DNA of 64,000 nt, taken from assembly GCA_038324085.1 (NCBI GenBank), contig JBBQHP010000003.1, positions 62,001-126,000 of the forward strand, given 5' to 3'. Of this stretch, positions 44,501 to 52,505 are shown piece by piece. Origin of the DNA: Ga0077523 sp038324085 (lineage in GTDB: Bacteria; Pseudomonadota; Gammaproteobacteria; Burkholderiales; Ga0077523). A model generated the notes under the pieces. That model was not told the origin of the DNA. It worked only from the letters and a program-made list of their open reading frames with translations, and searched no databases. A program made the position numbers and the translations under genes. The stretch's first letter is position 1, and each line of letters opens with the position of its first letter.

Positions 44501-45386
44501 GACCGGCGGCGAAGGCGGGTACCACGCGCAGACCCCGCGCTTCCATCGCGGCGATGACGCCGTCGTAGTGACCGGCATTGCCGGCCAGCAGGTACGAGCG
44601 CAGCAACAACAGACCCACGGTACCTCGTTGTTGCCCCGCGGGAACCACCGTCGGCAGCGCGCGGACGTCTTCCGACAGACGTCCCGGCATGCGCGGGTGG
44701 TAGACCCCCAGCTCCGGATAGTCGACCGGCCCGGGCACTTTCTCTGCGCTGCGCAGGGGCTGCCGCGGGCCGTCTGCAAAGCGGGCAATGAGGTAGCGCA
44801 GCAGATTGAAGATGTTGTCTTCCGATCCGCCCAGCCAGTACTGCATCGCCAGGAAGTAGGCGCGGACGTCCTGCGCCGTCCCGGGAATGAAGCGCAGCAT
44901 CTGCGGTATGCGGCGCAGCATCTTCATCTGCGCGGCGCCACCCCCGCAGCTCTTGGCCTTGTTGCCGCGCAGCCGTTTCAGCAGCGCCATCGGCCCGCTC
45001 GCCGGCTTGTCCATGTCGAACTTGCCGAGCTTGGTGAGCCGCACCACTTCGCCGGCGGACACCATGCAGATCATCGCGTCGCAGCGTTCGCGGCGCGCCT
45101 GCAGGTCGGGCAGGATGGGCAGGAAATGATCCTCGAGGAACAGCATCGCGCCGATGACGATGTCACCCTGCGCGATGTCGGCCTTGCAGCGCTCGAGCGC
45201 CGACGGATTCGCGCTCCACTCGGCCGCCGCGTGCAGGCTCAGCGCCAGTCCGGGGAGCTGGCGCACGAGCCGGGCGCGCGCACGTTCCATCGCGCTGGCG
45301 AAGTGCGTGTCCATCGTCACGATCACGACCCGGATCGGGACGGCGACGGATGCCGGATCAGCGGCCGAAGTGCGCCTTGGCTTCAT
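41598..45386 (-). CDS. bchH: Magnesium chelatase subunit H
   Basis: The 1262-residue CobN-like protein is the porphyrin-binding catalytic subunit. It has the N-terminal VPIRVVIVTMDTHFASAMER, the middle HFGTHGALEFMPGKQTGMSG, and the C-terminal NPKWYEGMLKHGYEGVRQIE. Length matches BchH (about 1200 residues). Its first 29 bases overlap the end of bchB, and bchL follows 35 bases later. Confidence 0.97.
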   Translation of the reverse strand: MKPRRTSAADPASVAVPIRVVIVTMDTHFASAMERARARLVRQLPGLALSLHAAAEWSANPSALERCKADIAQGDIVIGAMLFLEDHFLPILPDLQARRERCDAMICMVSAGEVVRLTKLGKFDMDKPASGPMALLKRLRGNKAKSCGGGAAQMKMLRRIPQMLRFIPGTAQDVRAYFLAMQYWLGGSEDNIFNLLRYLIARFADGPRQPLRSAEKVPGPVDYPELGVYHPRMPGRLSEDVRALPTVVPAGQQRGTVGLLLLRSYLLAGNAGHYDGVIAAMEARGLRVVPAFAAGLDARPAIEKYFMRDGHASVDAVVALTGFSLVGGPAYNDAKAAEEMLARLDVPYLAAHPVEFQTLDLWGGSERGLLPVENTIMVAIPELDGATGPIVFGGRPGAAGVTCTGCQHGCTFTASDTAKDMRSCPERAIMLAARASRLIALRRSERAERKVAMVVFNFPPNAGSIGSAAYLAVFESLFNTLKAMQAQGYTVELPADPEALRALILTGNAARHGADANVHAFIPVDDHVRRERWLHEIEAQWGPAPGRQLSNGSSIFVLGRQFGNVLVSVQPSFGYEGDPMRLLFEKGLAPTHAFSAFYRYLREDFEAHAVLHFGTHGALEFMPGKQTGMSGSCWPDRLIGDLPNIYLYASNNPSEGAIAKRRAGATLVSYLTPPVAQAGLYRGLLELRASIERWRGLEPHASERSELATMLQSQAAELNLAAPEPAWDASPSGDADRRVFKIAEAMLELEYTLIPHGLHVVGQPPGIEERVDMLLAMAEASHGSRLARPTVAAWLAGEPAESALALSGVPADPTSLALLQQLSTYDALLAQETELAGILRALDGRFIRPAPGGDVLRTPEVLPTGRNLHGFDPFRIPSTFAVRDGAAQAQRLLDRYRADGHPLPESIAMVLWGSDNLKSEGAPIAQCLALIGALPRFDSYGRIAGATLVPLGELGRPRVDVVITLSGIFRDLMPLQIKLLAEASFLAAAADEPPEQNFVRKHALAYQQAHGCTLEVAALRVYGNAEGAYGSNVNNLVESGRWDQEDELAETYSRRKGFAYGLSGRPQQHSALLQSVLADVELTYQNLDSVELGVTTVDNYFDTLGGITGAVKRAKGGATPPVYIGDQTTGEGAVRTLGEQVALETRTRMLNPKWYEGMLKHGYEGVRQIEVHVTNTMGWSATTGQVQPWVYQQLTETFVLDPEMRDRLAQLNPTASAKVANRLLEASERDYWKPDAKMLEALRRASDELEDRIEGVYVASAA

Positions 45387-46974
45387 ACAGCGTGTCTACT
45401 GTGATGGTGACGAGACCGCGTTCGACGGCGAAGCGCTCGGTGTTGCGGCGCGCCTTGCCGCGCACGAAGAACGGAATCTTCTTCAGTTCCTTCTCGCCGT
45501 CGGGCGTCCATTGCGGCAGTTCGCCCGCAGTGGCGTCGGTGGCGACCTGCTCCGCCGGCTCCGGCGCCGCGATCGTCTCGGGCGGCGCCGTCTTGCCGGC
45601 ATGCGACAGATGCGAGGCCGGCGCTTCATCGTTGAACTCGAAGTCGCCACGGAACATCTGCAGCAGATGTTCCTCGAGGCCCATGACGAGCGGATGCACC
45701 CAGGTATCGAACAACACGTTCGCGCCTTCGAAGCCGTACACCGGGCTGTAGCGGGCCGGCACATCCTGGACATGGATCGGCACCGAGATGACGGCGCACG
45801 CGATGCCGAGGCGCTTGGCGATGTGGCGTTCCATCTGCGTGCCGAGCACCAGTTCCGGCGACGCCGCGGCGATCGCCTGTTCGACCTCCAGGTAGTCGTC
45901 GGCGATGAGGGGTTCGACGCCGTACTTGGCGGCCGCGTCGCGCACGTCGCGCGCAAACTCGCGGCTGTAGGTGCCGAGACCCACCACGGTGAAGCCCATC
46001 TCCTCGGTCGCGATGCGGGCCGCGGCGATGGCGTGGGTGGCATCCCCGAAGATGAACACGCGCTTGCCGGTGAGGTAGGTCGAGTCGACCGAGCGCGCAT
46101 ACCACTGCATGCGCGATTGCGAACCGTCGAGGCGCGCCACCCCCGGATGTTCACGGTCGAGGACCGGCGCCGGATCGACGCCGGCGAGTTGCGCGACCTC
46201 GGCGATGAACTCGCGCGTGGCGCCGAGTCCCATCGGGATGGTCCTGGTGAAGGGCATGCCGAACGTGCGCTGCAGCCATGAGGCGGTGGTGCGCGCAACC
46301 TCCGGATAGAGGTCGACATTGAAGTCCGCCTCGGGAAGGCGCTTCAGGTCGGCGGGCGAGGCGCCGAGCGGAGCGACGATGTGGACGTCGATGCCGAGCT
46401 GGTCGAGCAGGCGGCGGATCTCGACGATGTCGTCGCGGCAGCGGAAGCCGAGCACCGTGGGGCCGAGCAGATTGGCGCGCGGCCGGCGGTCGGCGGGTCG
46501 TTCGAGCCGCGGGGTGCCGGGCGCGGGGATGCGATCGGCGAGCAGGGTGCGCACCATCTGGTACAGGGTCTCCGCCGCACCCCAGTTCTCTTTCTTGGTG
46601 TAGGCGGGCAGTTCGAGCGGGATCACCGGTACCGGCAGGTTCATGCCCCGCGCCAGTGCGCCCGGCTGGTCCTGGAGCAGCTCGGCGGTGCAAGACTCGC
46701 CAACGAGCATCGCCTGCGGCCGGAAGCGCTCGTAGGCCTCGGCCACCGCAGTCGTCACCAGCCCGGCCGTGTCGCCCCCCAGGTCACGCGCCTGGAACGT
46801 GGTGTAGGTCACGGGCGGGCGCTTGTCCTGGCGCTCGATCATCGTGAACAGCAGGTCGGCGTAGGTGTCCCCCTGCGGCGCGTGCAGGACGTAATGCACT
46901 TCGCGCATCGAGGTGGCGATGCGCATCGCGCCCACGTGAGGGGGGCCTTCGTAGGTCCAGAGCGTCAGTTGCAT
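45358..46974 (-). CDS. bchB: Light-independent protochlorophyllide reductase subunit B
   Basis: The 538-residue protein begins MQLTLWTYEGPPHVGAMRIA with the usual BchB start, has VGESCTAELLQDQPG with the cluster cysteine, and ends with a basic C-terminal domain (KIPFFVRGKARRNTERFA). With BchN it reduces ring D of protochlorophyllide. A spacer of about 70 A/P/E-rich residues separates the catalytic and C-terminal domains. It starts 10 bases after bchN. Confidence 0.97.
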   Translation of the reverse strand: MQLTLWTYEGPPHVGAMRIATSMREVHYVLHAPQGDTYADLLFTMIERQDKRPPVTYTTFQARDLGGDTAGLVTTAVAEAYERFRPQAMLVGESCTAELLQDQPGALARGMNLPVPVIPLELPAYTKKENWGAAETLYQMVRTLLADRIPAPGTPRLERPADRRPRANLLGPTVLGFRCRDDIVEIRRLLDQLGIDVHIVAPLGASPADLKRLPEADFNVDLYPEVARTTASWLQRTFGMPFTRTIPMGLGATREFIAEVAQLAGVDPAPVLDREHPGVARLDGSQSRMQWYARSVDSTYLTGKRVFIFGDATHAIAAARIATEEMGFTVVGLGTYSREFARDVRDAAAKYGVEPLIADDYLEVEQAIAAASPELVLGTQMERHIAKRLGIACAVISVPIHVQDVPARYSPVYGFEGANVLFDTWVHPLVMGLEEHLLQMFRGDFEFNDEAPASHLSHAGKTAPPETIAAPEPAEQVATDATAGELPQWTPDGEKELKKIPFFVRGKARRNTERFAVERGLVTITVDTLYEAKAHFGR

Positions 46975-46984
46975 CGTGGCGTCC

Positions 46985-48259
46985 TCACACGCGCAGCCGC
47001 TCGCGCCGGTCGAGCGGGCGGGCGAAGATGTCGGCGAGGTCAGCTGCCTGGTCGTAGCCGTGGGTCGGCGTGAACACCAGTTCGATCGACCACTTGGTGG
47101 CGAGGCCTTCGGCTTCGAGTGGATTGGCGAGGCCGAGGCCACAGACGGTGAGATCCGGCCGGGCCGCACGCACGCGGTCGAGCTGGCGTTCGACGTGCTG
47201 GCCTTCGGACAGGACGACAGTCGCCGGAAGCAGGGGTAACTCGGCGCCGATCATCTGGCGATCGAGATAGGGCGTACCCACTTCGATCAGCTCCATGCCC
47301 ATCTCGCGATGGAGGAAACGGGCGAGGGGAATCTCCAGTTGCGAGTCCGGCAGCATGAACAGGCGCTTGCCCGCGAGGCGCTCGCGATAGCGCGCCAGGC
47401 CCCGGTTGGCGCGCTCGGCCAGCGGACCGGTCACGGCGGCGAAGTGGTCCGGCGTGACCTCCCACTCGGCCGCCGCGGCGGCGAACCAGGCAGTCGTGCC
47501 CTCGGCGCCGAACGGATAGGGCGCCGACAGGACCGTCGCGCCGCGCGCGAGCAGCGCGCGAATCGTTTCACCGTTGAAGGGTTGTGCCGGCAGCACCAGT
47601 GTGTTCGGACCCACGGCGGGCAGGTCGGCCGCGCGCCGCGCGGGGAAGAACCGCACCGGCCCGATCCCCAGCGCGTCGAAGCAGCGTTGGAACTGGTCCT
47701 CGACCACGTCGGCCAGGCAACCCACGACCAGCAGCTGCCTGGCCTCGGTGGCGGGCAGCGTCGGCACCATGGCCTTCAAGGCGTTGTCCTCGCCCTGGGT
47801 AAAGGTGGTTTCAATACCGGAGCCCGAGTAGCTGTGCACGCGCACGCGCGGCAACAGCCGGGCGTTGAGCCGTTCCGCGGCCTTGCCGAGATCGAGCTTG
47901 ATCACTTCCGATGGGCAGGAACCGACCAGGAACAGGGTGGTGACGTCGGGCCGCCGCTCGAGCAGCGTCACGCAGATGCGATCCAGCTCGTCGTTCGCGT
48001 CCGCCATGCCGGCGAGATCGCGATCGGTGAGGATGGCCGTGCCGAAGCGCGGTTCGGCGAAGATCATCACGCCGGCCGCCGACTGGATCAGGTGGGCGCA
48101 AGTGCGCGAGCCGACGACCAGGAAGAATGCGTCCTGCATCTTCCGATGCAGCCAGACGATACCGGTCAGGCCACAGAAGACCTCGCGCTGCCCGCGCTCG
48201 CGCAGTACGGGAATGTCCACGCAGCTGTCGGCCGGCGGTACGGCGCTCAGGTCCGTCAT
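46985..48259 (-). CDS. bchN: Light-independent protochlorophyllide reductase subunit N
   Basis: The 424-residue protein from ATG 48259 has the three cluster cysteines in REVFCGLTGIVW, GSRTCAHLIQSA and VGSCPSEVIKLDL, and GIETTFTQGEDNAL. It overlaps the bchF stop as ATGA. Confidence 0.97.
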   Translation of the reverse strand: MTDLSAVPPADSCVDIPVLRERGQREVFCGLTGIVWLHRKMQDAFFLVVGSRTCAHLIQSAAGVMIFAEPRFGTAILTDRDLAGMADANDELDRICVTLLERRPDVTTLFLVGSCPSEVIKLDLGKAAERLNARLLPRVRVHSYSGSGIETTFTQGEDNALKAMVPTLPATEARQLLVVGCLADVVEDQFQRCFDALGIGPVRFFPARRAADLPAVGPNTLVLPAQPFNGETIRALLARGATVLSAPYPFGAEGTTAWFAAAAAEWEVTPDHFAAVTGPLAERANRGLARYRERLAGKRLFMLPDSQLEIPLARFLHREMGMELIEVGTPYLDRQMIGAELPLLPATVVLSEGQHVERQLDRVRAARPDLTVCGLGLANPLEAEGLATKWSIELVFTPTHGYDQAADLADIFARPLDRRERLRV

Positions 48260-48780
48260 TTGCCGAGCACCAGGGCGCCCGCCTCCGTGCGCGGGTGCGC
48301 ACGGTGCTGCAGACGCGCCATGCGCAGTTTGAGGATGAACTGCGTCGCGTTGATGACGTAGGTCAGATAGGCGGCGAGCGCCAGCAGCATCAGGGATCGC
48401 GGCTGGAGCAGGCCGAGGAACAGCGCGCCGAGGTACGCCGTGTGCAGCGCCAGTACCAGCATGCTGAACACGTCTTCCCAGAAGAAGGCCCGCGCGAACA
48501 GGTAGCGGCCGAACACGACCTTCTCCCAGATCGCACCGGTGACCATGATCGTGTAGAGCGCGAGCGTCTTGATCACGACCGACGCGTTGGCCGCTCCCAA
48601 CCCTTCGCCCGTGACGAGGTACCGCACCACCAGCCCGAGGCTCACGAGGAACACGACGAACTGGATCGGCGCTAGCACGCCTTGCACCAGTGTCCACGGG
48701 GTTGCGTCCCGGCGTTTGCGCTCGGCTGGCGTATACAGCGCCTGCGATTGCGAGTCCTGGGTCCGACGCCGACGCTTCAT
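48256..48780 (-). CDS. bchF: 3-vinyl bacteriochlorophyllide hydratase
   Basis: The 174-residue membrane protein starts MKRRRRTQDSQSQALYTPAE and has the family segments RDATPWTLVQGVLAPIQF and FWEDVFSMLVLALHTAYL. It has about four hydrophobic helices. BchF hydrates the C-3 vinyl group. It is the first gene of the long bchFNBHLM-lhaA-puh superoperon and is divergent from ppaA across a double PpsR operator. Confidence 0.95.
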   Translation of the reverse strand: MKRRRRTQDSQSQALYTPAERKRRDATPWTLVQGVLAPIQFVVFLVSLGLVVRYLVTGEGLGAANASVVIKTLALYTIMVTGAIWEKVVFGRYLFARAFFWEDVFSMLVLALHTAYLGALFLGLLQPRSLMLLALAAYLTYVINATQFILKLRMARLQHRAHPRTEAGALVLGK

Positions 48781-48815
48781 TCAGAAGACCTCCATGCACC
48801 CCGTTTTGTGACGCC

Positions 48816-48896
48816 AATCTAGAACGCGGGTCGGAAACTGTCAACACAATGGTACGTAAACATGAATTGACATTGCTCTGCCTCCGGGATTACACA
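48816..48896. promoter_or_regulatory. Divergent bchF/ppaA promoters with a back-to-back PpsR operator
   Basis: From 48839 to 48872 the layout is TGT-N12-ACGT-N12-ACA. Read as two sites sharing ACGT, each half has one perfect and one changed triplet (TGT-N12-ACG and CGT-N12-ACA). The outer triplets lie in two outward-facing -35 boxes. On the minus strand TTGACA (48844-48839) has TAGATT 17 bases on (48821-48816) for bchF. On the plus strand TTGACA (48867-48872) has a weak -10 near 48890-48896 for ppaA. Confidence 0.7.
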
Positions 48897-48964
48897 TCGG
48901 CCACTGGAGCCCTACGTCGCCCAACGTGCGTTCAACTTGCATCCGACAGGTCAAGGAGCCGACA

Positions 48965-49963
48965 ATGCGTACGCAGAAAGTGTCAGCAGCAGGCAAACCA
49001 GGTCATGTAGGGCAAATCACACACAACGAATGCCCACGGGGTACCAACCCCCGTTCTCGCTTGGGAGGGAGAGAACTGATGGATAGGTTGAATAGGCTGA
49101 CCGGAAACTGGACCGGCTTGGGTAGCGCGGGCGGCGTACGCCTGGAGCGCCGCGACAAGGCGGATCCACGCGACGGTTCCGCGGTCCATGTGGAACAGTT
49201 GTTCCGGACAATCGAGACGGAAATCATCCCGCGCCTGATGCTCGCGCACACGCCGCAGCGGGCGTGTCCGAGCGTGCCCGAAGTCGATGGCACCGGCCCC
49301 GACGTTGAAACCGTCCATGAATTCACCAGGCTGGTCGTGGAGCAGGACGGCGAGGTCGCGGCGGCCTACGTCGAGGCCTTGCGGGCGCAAGGAACGCCGC
49401 TGGAGGCGATCTACCTCAAGCTCATCACACCGGCGGCGCACCGGCTCGGCGAATTATGGGAAGCGGACCTGTGCGATTTCACCGAGGTGACCGTGGGCTT
49501 GTGGCGGCTCCAGCAAGTGCTTCGCGGGCTGAGTGCCGCCTTTCGCGACGAGCAACCCCAGGCGTCTACCGGCCGGCGGATATTGCTGGTCCCCTCCCCG
49601 GGCGAGCAGCACATCCTCGGCCTCATCATCGTCGGCGACTACTTCCGGCGCGAAGGGTGGGATGTGTGGGGCGAGCCTCCGGCCACCAGCGGCGACCTGC
49701 CCGATATCGTGCGGCACGAGTGGTTCGACGTCGTCGGCCTGTCCGTTGGCTGCGAGGTCCATGTCGACAAGCTCGCAGCGGAAATTCGCGCGATCCGCCA
49801 TGCGTCCTGCAACCAAGACGTTGCAATCATGGTCGGAGGGCCACTGTTCATCAAATATCCCGAGTTGGTGGCGCAGGTGGGGGCAGACGCCTCCGCGCGC
49901 GATGGACGCGAAGCAGTGCAGCAGGCGGCCAGCCTGACTGAACCGGGGGCCAGACGCATTTGA
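48965..49963 (+). CDS. ppaA: PpaA/AerR-type cobalamin-binding antirepressor
   Basis: ATG 48965 with CAAGGAG upstream gives 332 residues; an in-frame ATG 49079 behind GGGAGGGA gives 294 residues. Both have good ribosome sites, so long and short forms are possible, as reported for AerR in Rhodobacter capsulatus. The C-terminal half is a B12-binding domain with the H-x-x-G lower-ligand motif in PSPGEQHILGLIIVGDYF and the later VVGLSVGC and VGGPLF. PpaA/AerR proteins antagonise PpsR/CrtJ in response to light through cobalamin. It precedes ppsR with overlapping codons. Confidence 0.9.
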   Translation: MRTQKVSAAGKPGHVGQITHNECPRGTNPRSRLGGRELMDRLNRLTGNWTGLGSAGGVRLERRDKADPRDGSAVHVEQLFRTIETEIIPRLMLAHTPQRACPSVPEVDGTGPDVETVHEFTRLVVEQDGEVAAAYVEALRAQGTPLEAIYLKLITPAAHRLGELWEADLCDFTEVTVGLWRLQQVLRGLSAAFRDEQPQASTGRRILLVPSPGEQHILGLIIVGDYFRREGWDVWGEPPATSGDLPDIVRHEWFDVVGLSVGCEVHVDKLAAEIRAIRHASCNQDVAIMVGGPLFIKYPELVAQVGADASARDGREAVQQAASLTEPGARRI

Positions 49964-51444
49964 AAACGCGGCAGGGCGGCGATGCCGAATTGGTACGTCG
50001 GGATGCGGATCTGGGTGCGTTTCCGGTGAAACATTTCGAAGCGCCAAAGAAATCACTGGGCGGGCTCGACCCCGAGGCTGCCGCGACGTTGATTGCAGCG
50101 ACCACGGACGTTGCGCTGGTGCTCGATCGCCAGGGTGTGATCAGGGATCTCTCGTTCGGCAGTGCCGAGATGTCCGCCGAGGGCTACGGCAGCTGGATCG
50201 GCCAGTCGTGGGTAGACACCGTCACGCCGGACAGCCGGTCGAAAGTCGAGGCGCTCCTGCGCGAGGCCGCGGCGAACACCGCGACGCGCTGGCGCCATGT
50301 CAACCATCCTTCCGCGAAAGGCGCGGACGTTCCGGTGCTGTACTCGGCCATCCAGGTGGGCAAGGACGGCGGCATGGTGGTCGTGGGGCGCGACCTGCGC
50401 GCCGTTGCCGCCCTGCAGCAGCGGCTCGTATCCGCGCAGCAGTCGATGGAGCGCGACTATTGGCGACTGCGCCATGTGGAGACCCGCTATCGGCTGCTGT
50501 TCGAGATGGCGTCCGAGGCCGTGCTGATCGTCGATGCCTCGTCGATGCGCGTCGTCGAAGCCAATCCCGCCGCCGGTGAGTTGCTGGGCGAGACGGTCAA
50601 GCGCATCGTCGGTCGCGCCTTTCCCGACGGGTTCGACGCCGAGAGCACCCAGGCCGTGAAAGCCGTGCTGACGGCCGTCAGATCGGCCGGTCGCAGCGAC
50701 GAACTGCGAGTCCGACTCGCATCGGGCAAAGGCGAATTCCTGCTCGCGGCCTCGTTGTTCCGCCAGGAGAACAATTCGTTCTTCCTGGTGCGGCTGGCAC
50801 GCCAGCAGACCGGGGCGAGCACGGCGAGCGTCCCGAAGCGCAAGTCCATGCTGCTCGAACTGGTCGAGAACGCGCCCGATGGCTTCGTCGTGACCGATCC
50901 TTCCGGGCGGATCCTGACCGCCAACCGGGCGTTCATCGATCTCGCGCAGATCGCCACGGAAGATCTCGTGCGAGGCGAAACGCTCGAGCGCTGGCTGGGT
51001 CGACCGGGGGTCGACCTGAAGGTGTTGATCTCGAACCTGCGGCAGCACGGTTCGGTACAACTGTATGCGACGACCCTGCTGGGTGAGTTCGGTACCGCGA
51101 CCGACGTGGAGATCTCCGCGGTTTCGGTGCCCCAGGCCGAAGAGCCCTGCCTTGGGTTCACCATTCGCAACACCGGCCGCCGGCTGATGGCGGACCCGCG
51201 CGCGGGTCGGGAGCTGCCCCGGTCCGTGGAGCAACTCACCGAGCTGGTCGGCCGTGTGTCGCTGAAGGACCTCGTGCGCGAGTCGACCGATCTCATCGAG
51301 CGTCTGTGCATCGAAGCCGCGCTGGAGCTGACCGGCGACAACCGCGCTTCGGCTGCGGAAATGCTCGGCTTGAGTCGCCAGAGCCTGTACGTCAAGCTGC
51401 GGCGATACGGGCTGGGCGATCTCGCTTCGGAAGAAGGTCGCTGA
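49960..51444 (+). CDS. ppsR: PpsR/CrtJ photosynthesis gene repressor
   Basis: TTG 49960 overlaps the ppaA stop and gives 494 residues. The N-terminal PAS, the Q-linker helix (QQRLVSAQQSMERDYWRLR) and two more PAS domains precede a C-terminal FIS-type helix-turn-helix (NRASAAEMLGLSRQSLYVKL). A cysteine in the region before the HTH (IERLCIEAALEL) corresponds to the redox cysteine described for this family. PpsR represses bch, crt and puc genes in oxygen and light by binding TGT-N12-ACA; such sites precede crtE, bchC, bchF and bchG here. Confidence 0.95.
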   Translation: MKTRQGGDAELVRRDADLGAFPVKHFEAPKKSLGGLDPEAAATLIAATTDVALVLDRQGVIRDLSFGSAEMSAEGYGSWIGQSWVDTVTPDSRSKVEALLREAAANTATRWRHVNHPSAKGADVPVLYSAIQVGKDGGMVVVGRDLRAVAALQQRLVSAQQSMERDYWRLRHVETRYRLLFEMASEAVLIVDASSMRVVEANPAAGELLGETVKRIVGRAFPDGFDAESTQAVKAVLTAVRSAGRSDELRVRLASGKGEFLLAASLFRQENNSFFLVRLARQQTGASTASVPKRKSMLLELVENAPDGFVVTDPSGRILTANRAFIDLAQIATEDLVRGETLERWLGRPGVDLKVLISNLRQHGSVQLYATTLLGEFGTATDVEISAVSVPQAEEPCLGFTIRNTGRRLMADPRAGRELPRSVEQLTELVGRVSLKDLVRESTDLIERLCIEAALELTGDNRASAAEMLGLSRQSLYVKLRRYGLGDLASEEGR

Positions 51445-51517
51445 AGCCGGAATTGGCGCGCCGCTGTCGCTGCCGGCGGCGTGCGCGCAGAACGTCGATC
51501 GGCGTGTGTCCTGAATG

Positions 51518-51558
51518 TGTAACTTCTGATTGACATTTAATACTGTCATCTGTAGTTT
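51518..51558 (+). promoter_or_regulatory. bchG promoter with PpsR/CrtJ operator
   Basis: TGTAACTTCTGATTGACA at 51518-51535 is a perfect TGT-N12-ACA site ending in the -35 box TTGACA. After 17 bases comes TAGTTT (51553-51558). A second imperfect site (TGT-N12-TCA, 51544-51561) covers the -10 region. Transcription would start at about the bchG ATG (51566), suggesting a leaderless message. Confidence 0.75.
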
Positions 51559-51565
51559 TCAGTGC

Positions 51566-52483
51566 ATGGCACGCACTGCGATGACAGTAGCAATGGGGGC
51601 TCGTCCGGCGCCGGCGGCGGTGTTGGAATTGCTGAAGCCGATCACGTGGTTTCCACCGATGTGGGCGTTCGGCTGCGGGGTGGTGTCCGCCGGCGTGCCC
51701 CTTGCGGGGCGATGGTCTCTGATCGTGCTCGGCATCCTGCTCGCTGGGCCGCTCGTGTGTGCAACCAGTCAGGCGGTCAACGACTGGTTCGACCGCCATG
51801 TCGATGCCATCAACGAGCCCGGGCGACCGATCCCGTCCGGGCGGATCCCCGGTCTGTGGGGCCTCTGGATCGCCATTGCATGGACTGCGCTGTCGCTCGC
51901 CGTCGCGCTCGCATTGGGTCGATGGGTGTTCGGTGCCGCCGTGCTCGGTCTCGCACTCGCCTGGGCGTACAGCGCACCGCCGCTGCGGCTCAAACAGAAC
52001 GGCTGGTGGGGAAACGCGGCGTGCGGGCTGTGCTACGAAGGGCTCGCCTGGATCACGGGCGCCGCAGTGATGGCGGGGGGGGCCATGCCGGATGGGCGCA
52101 TCCTGCTGCTCGCCGCGCTCTACAGCATCGGCGCTCACGGCATCATGACCTTGAACGATTTCAAGGCGATCGAGGGCGATCGGCGCATGGGCATCGGCTC
52201 GTTGCCGGTGCGACTCGGCATCATGAATGCCGGACGCGCCGCTTGTCTTTTCATGGCGGTGCCGCAATTCGTCGTGGTGGCACTGCTGTGGGCGTGGGAT
52301 CGACCCTGGCACGCCGCCGGTGTCGGCGTGCTGCTTGCGGTACAACTCGGGCTGATGGCGCGCTTTCTGCCGCGACCGAGCGAGCGTGCGCTCTGGTACA
52401 GCGCGATCGGCATCAATTTCTTCGTGCTCGGCATGCTGGTCAGCGCGTTCGCCGTGCGTGGGATCGGGCCGGTGGCCCAATGA
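51566..52483 (+). CDS. bchG: Bacteriochlorophyll synthase (geranylgeranyl/phytyl transferase)
   Basis: The 305-residue UbiA-family membrane prenyltransferase has the motif NDWFDRHVDAINEPGRPIPS and the second loop LNDFKAIEGDRRMGI. It esterifies bacteriochlorophyllide a. The start is ATG 51566; two later in-frame ATGs (51581, 51593) are possible. No ribosome site is visible and the promoter lies immediately upstream. Confidence 0.96.
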   Translation: MARTAMTVAMGARPAPAAVLELLKPITWFPPMWAFGCGVVSAGVPLAGRWSLIVLGILLAGPLVCATSQAVNDWFDRHVDAINEPGRPIPSGRIPGLWGLWIAIAWTALSLAVALALGRWVFGAAVLGLALAWAYSAPPLRLKQNGWWGNAACGLCYEGLAWITGAAVMAGGAMPDGRILLLAALYSIGAHGIMTLNDFKAIEGDRRMGIGSLPVRLGIMNAGRAACLFMAVPQFVVVALLWAWDRPWHAAGVGVLLAVQLGLMARFLPRPSERALWYSAIGINFFVLGMLVSAFAVRGIGPVAQ

Positions 52484-52505
52484 TCGGCCGCCCCGCGGCT
52501 CCGGG

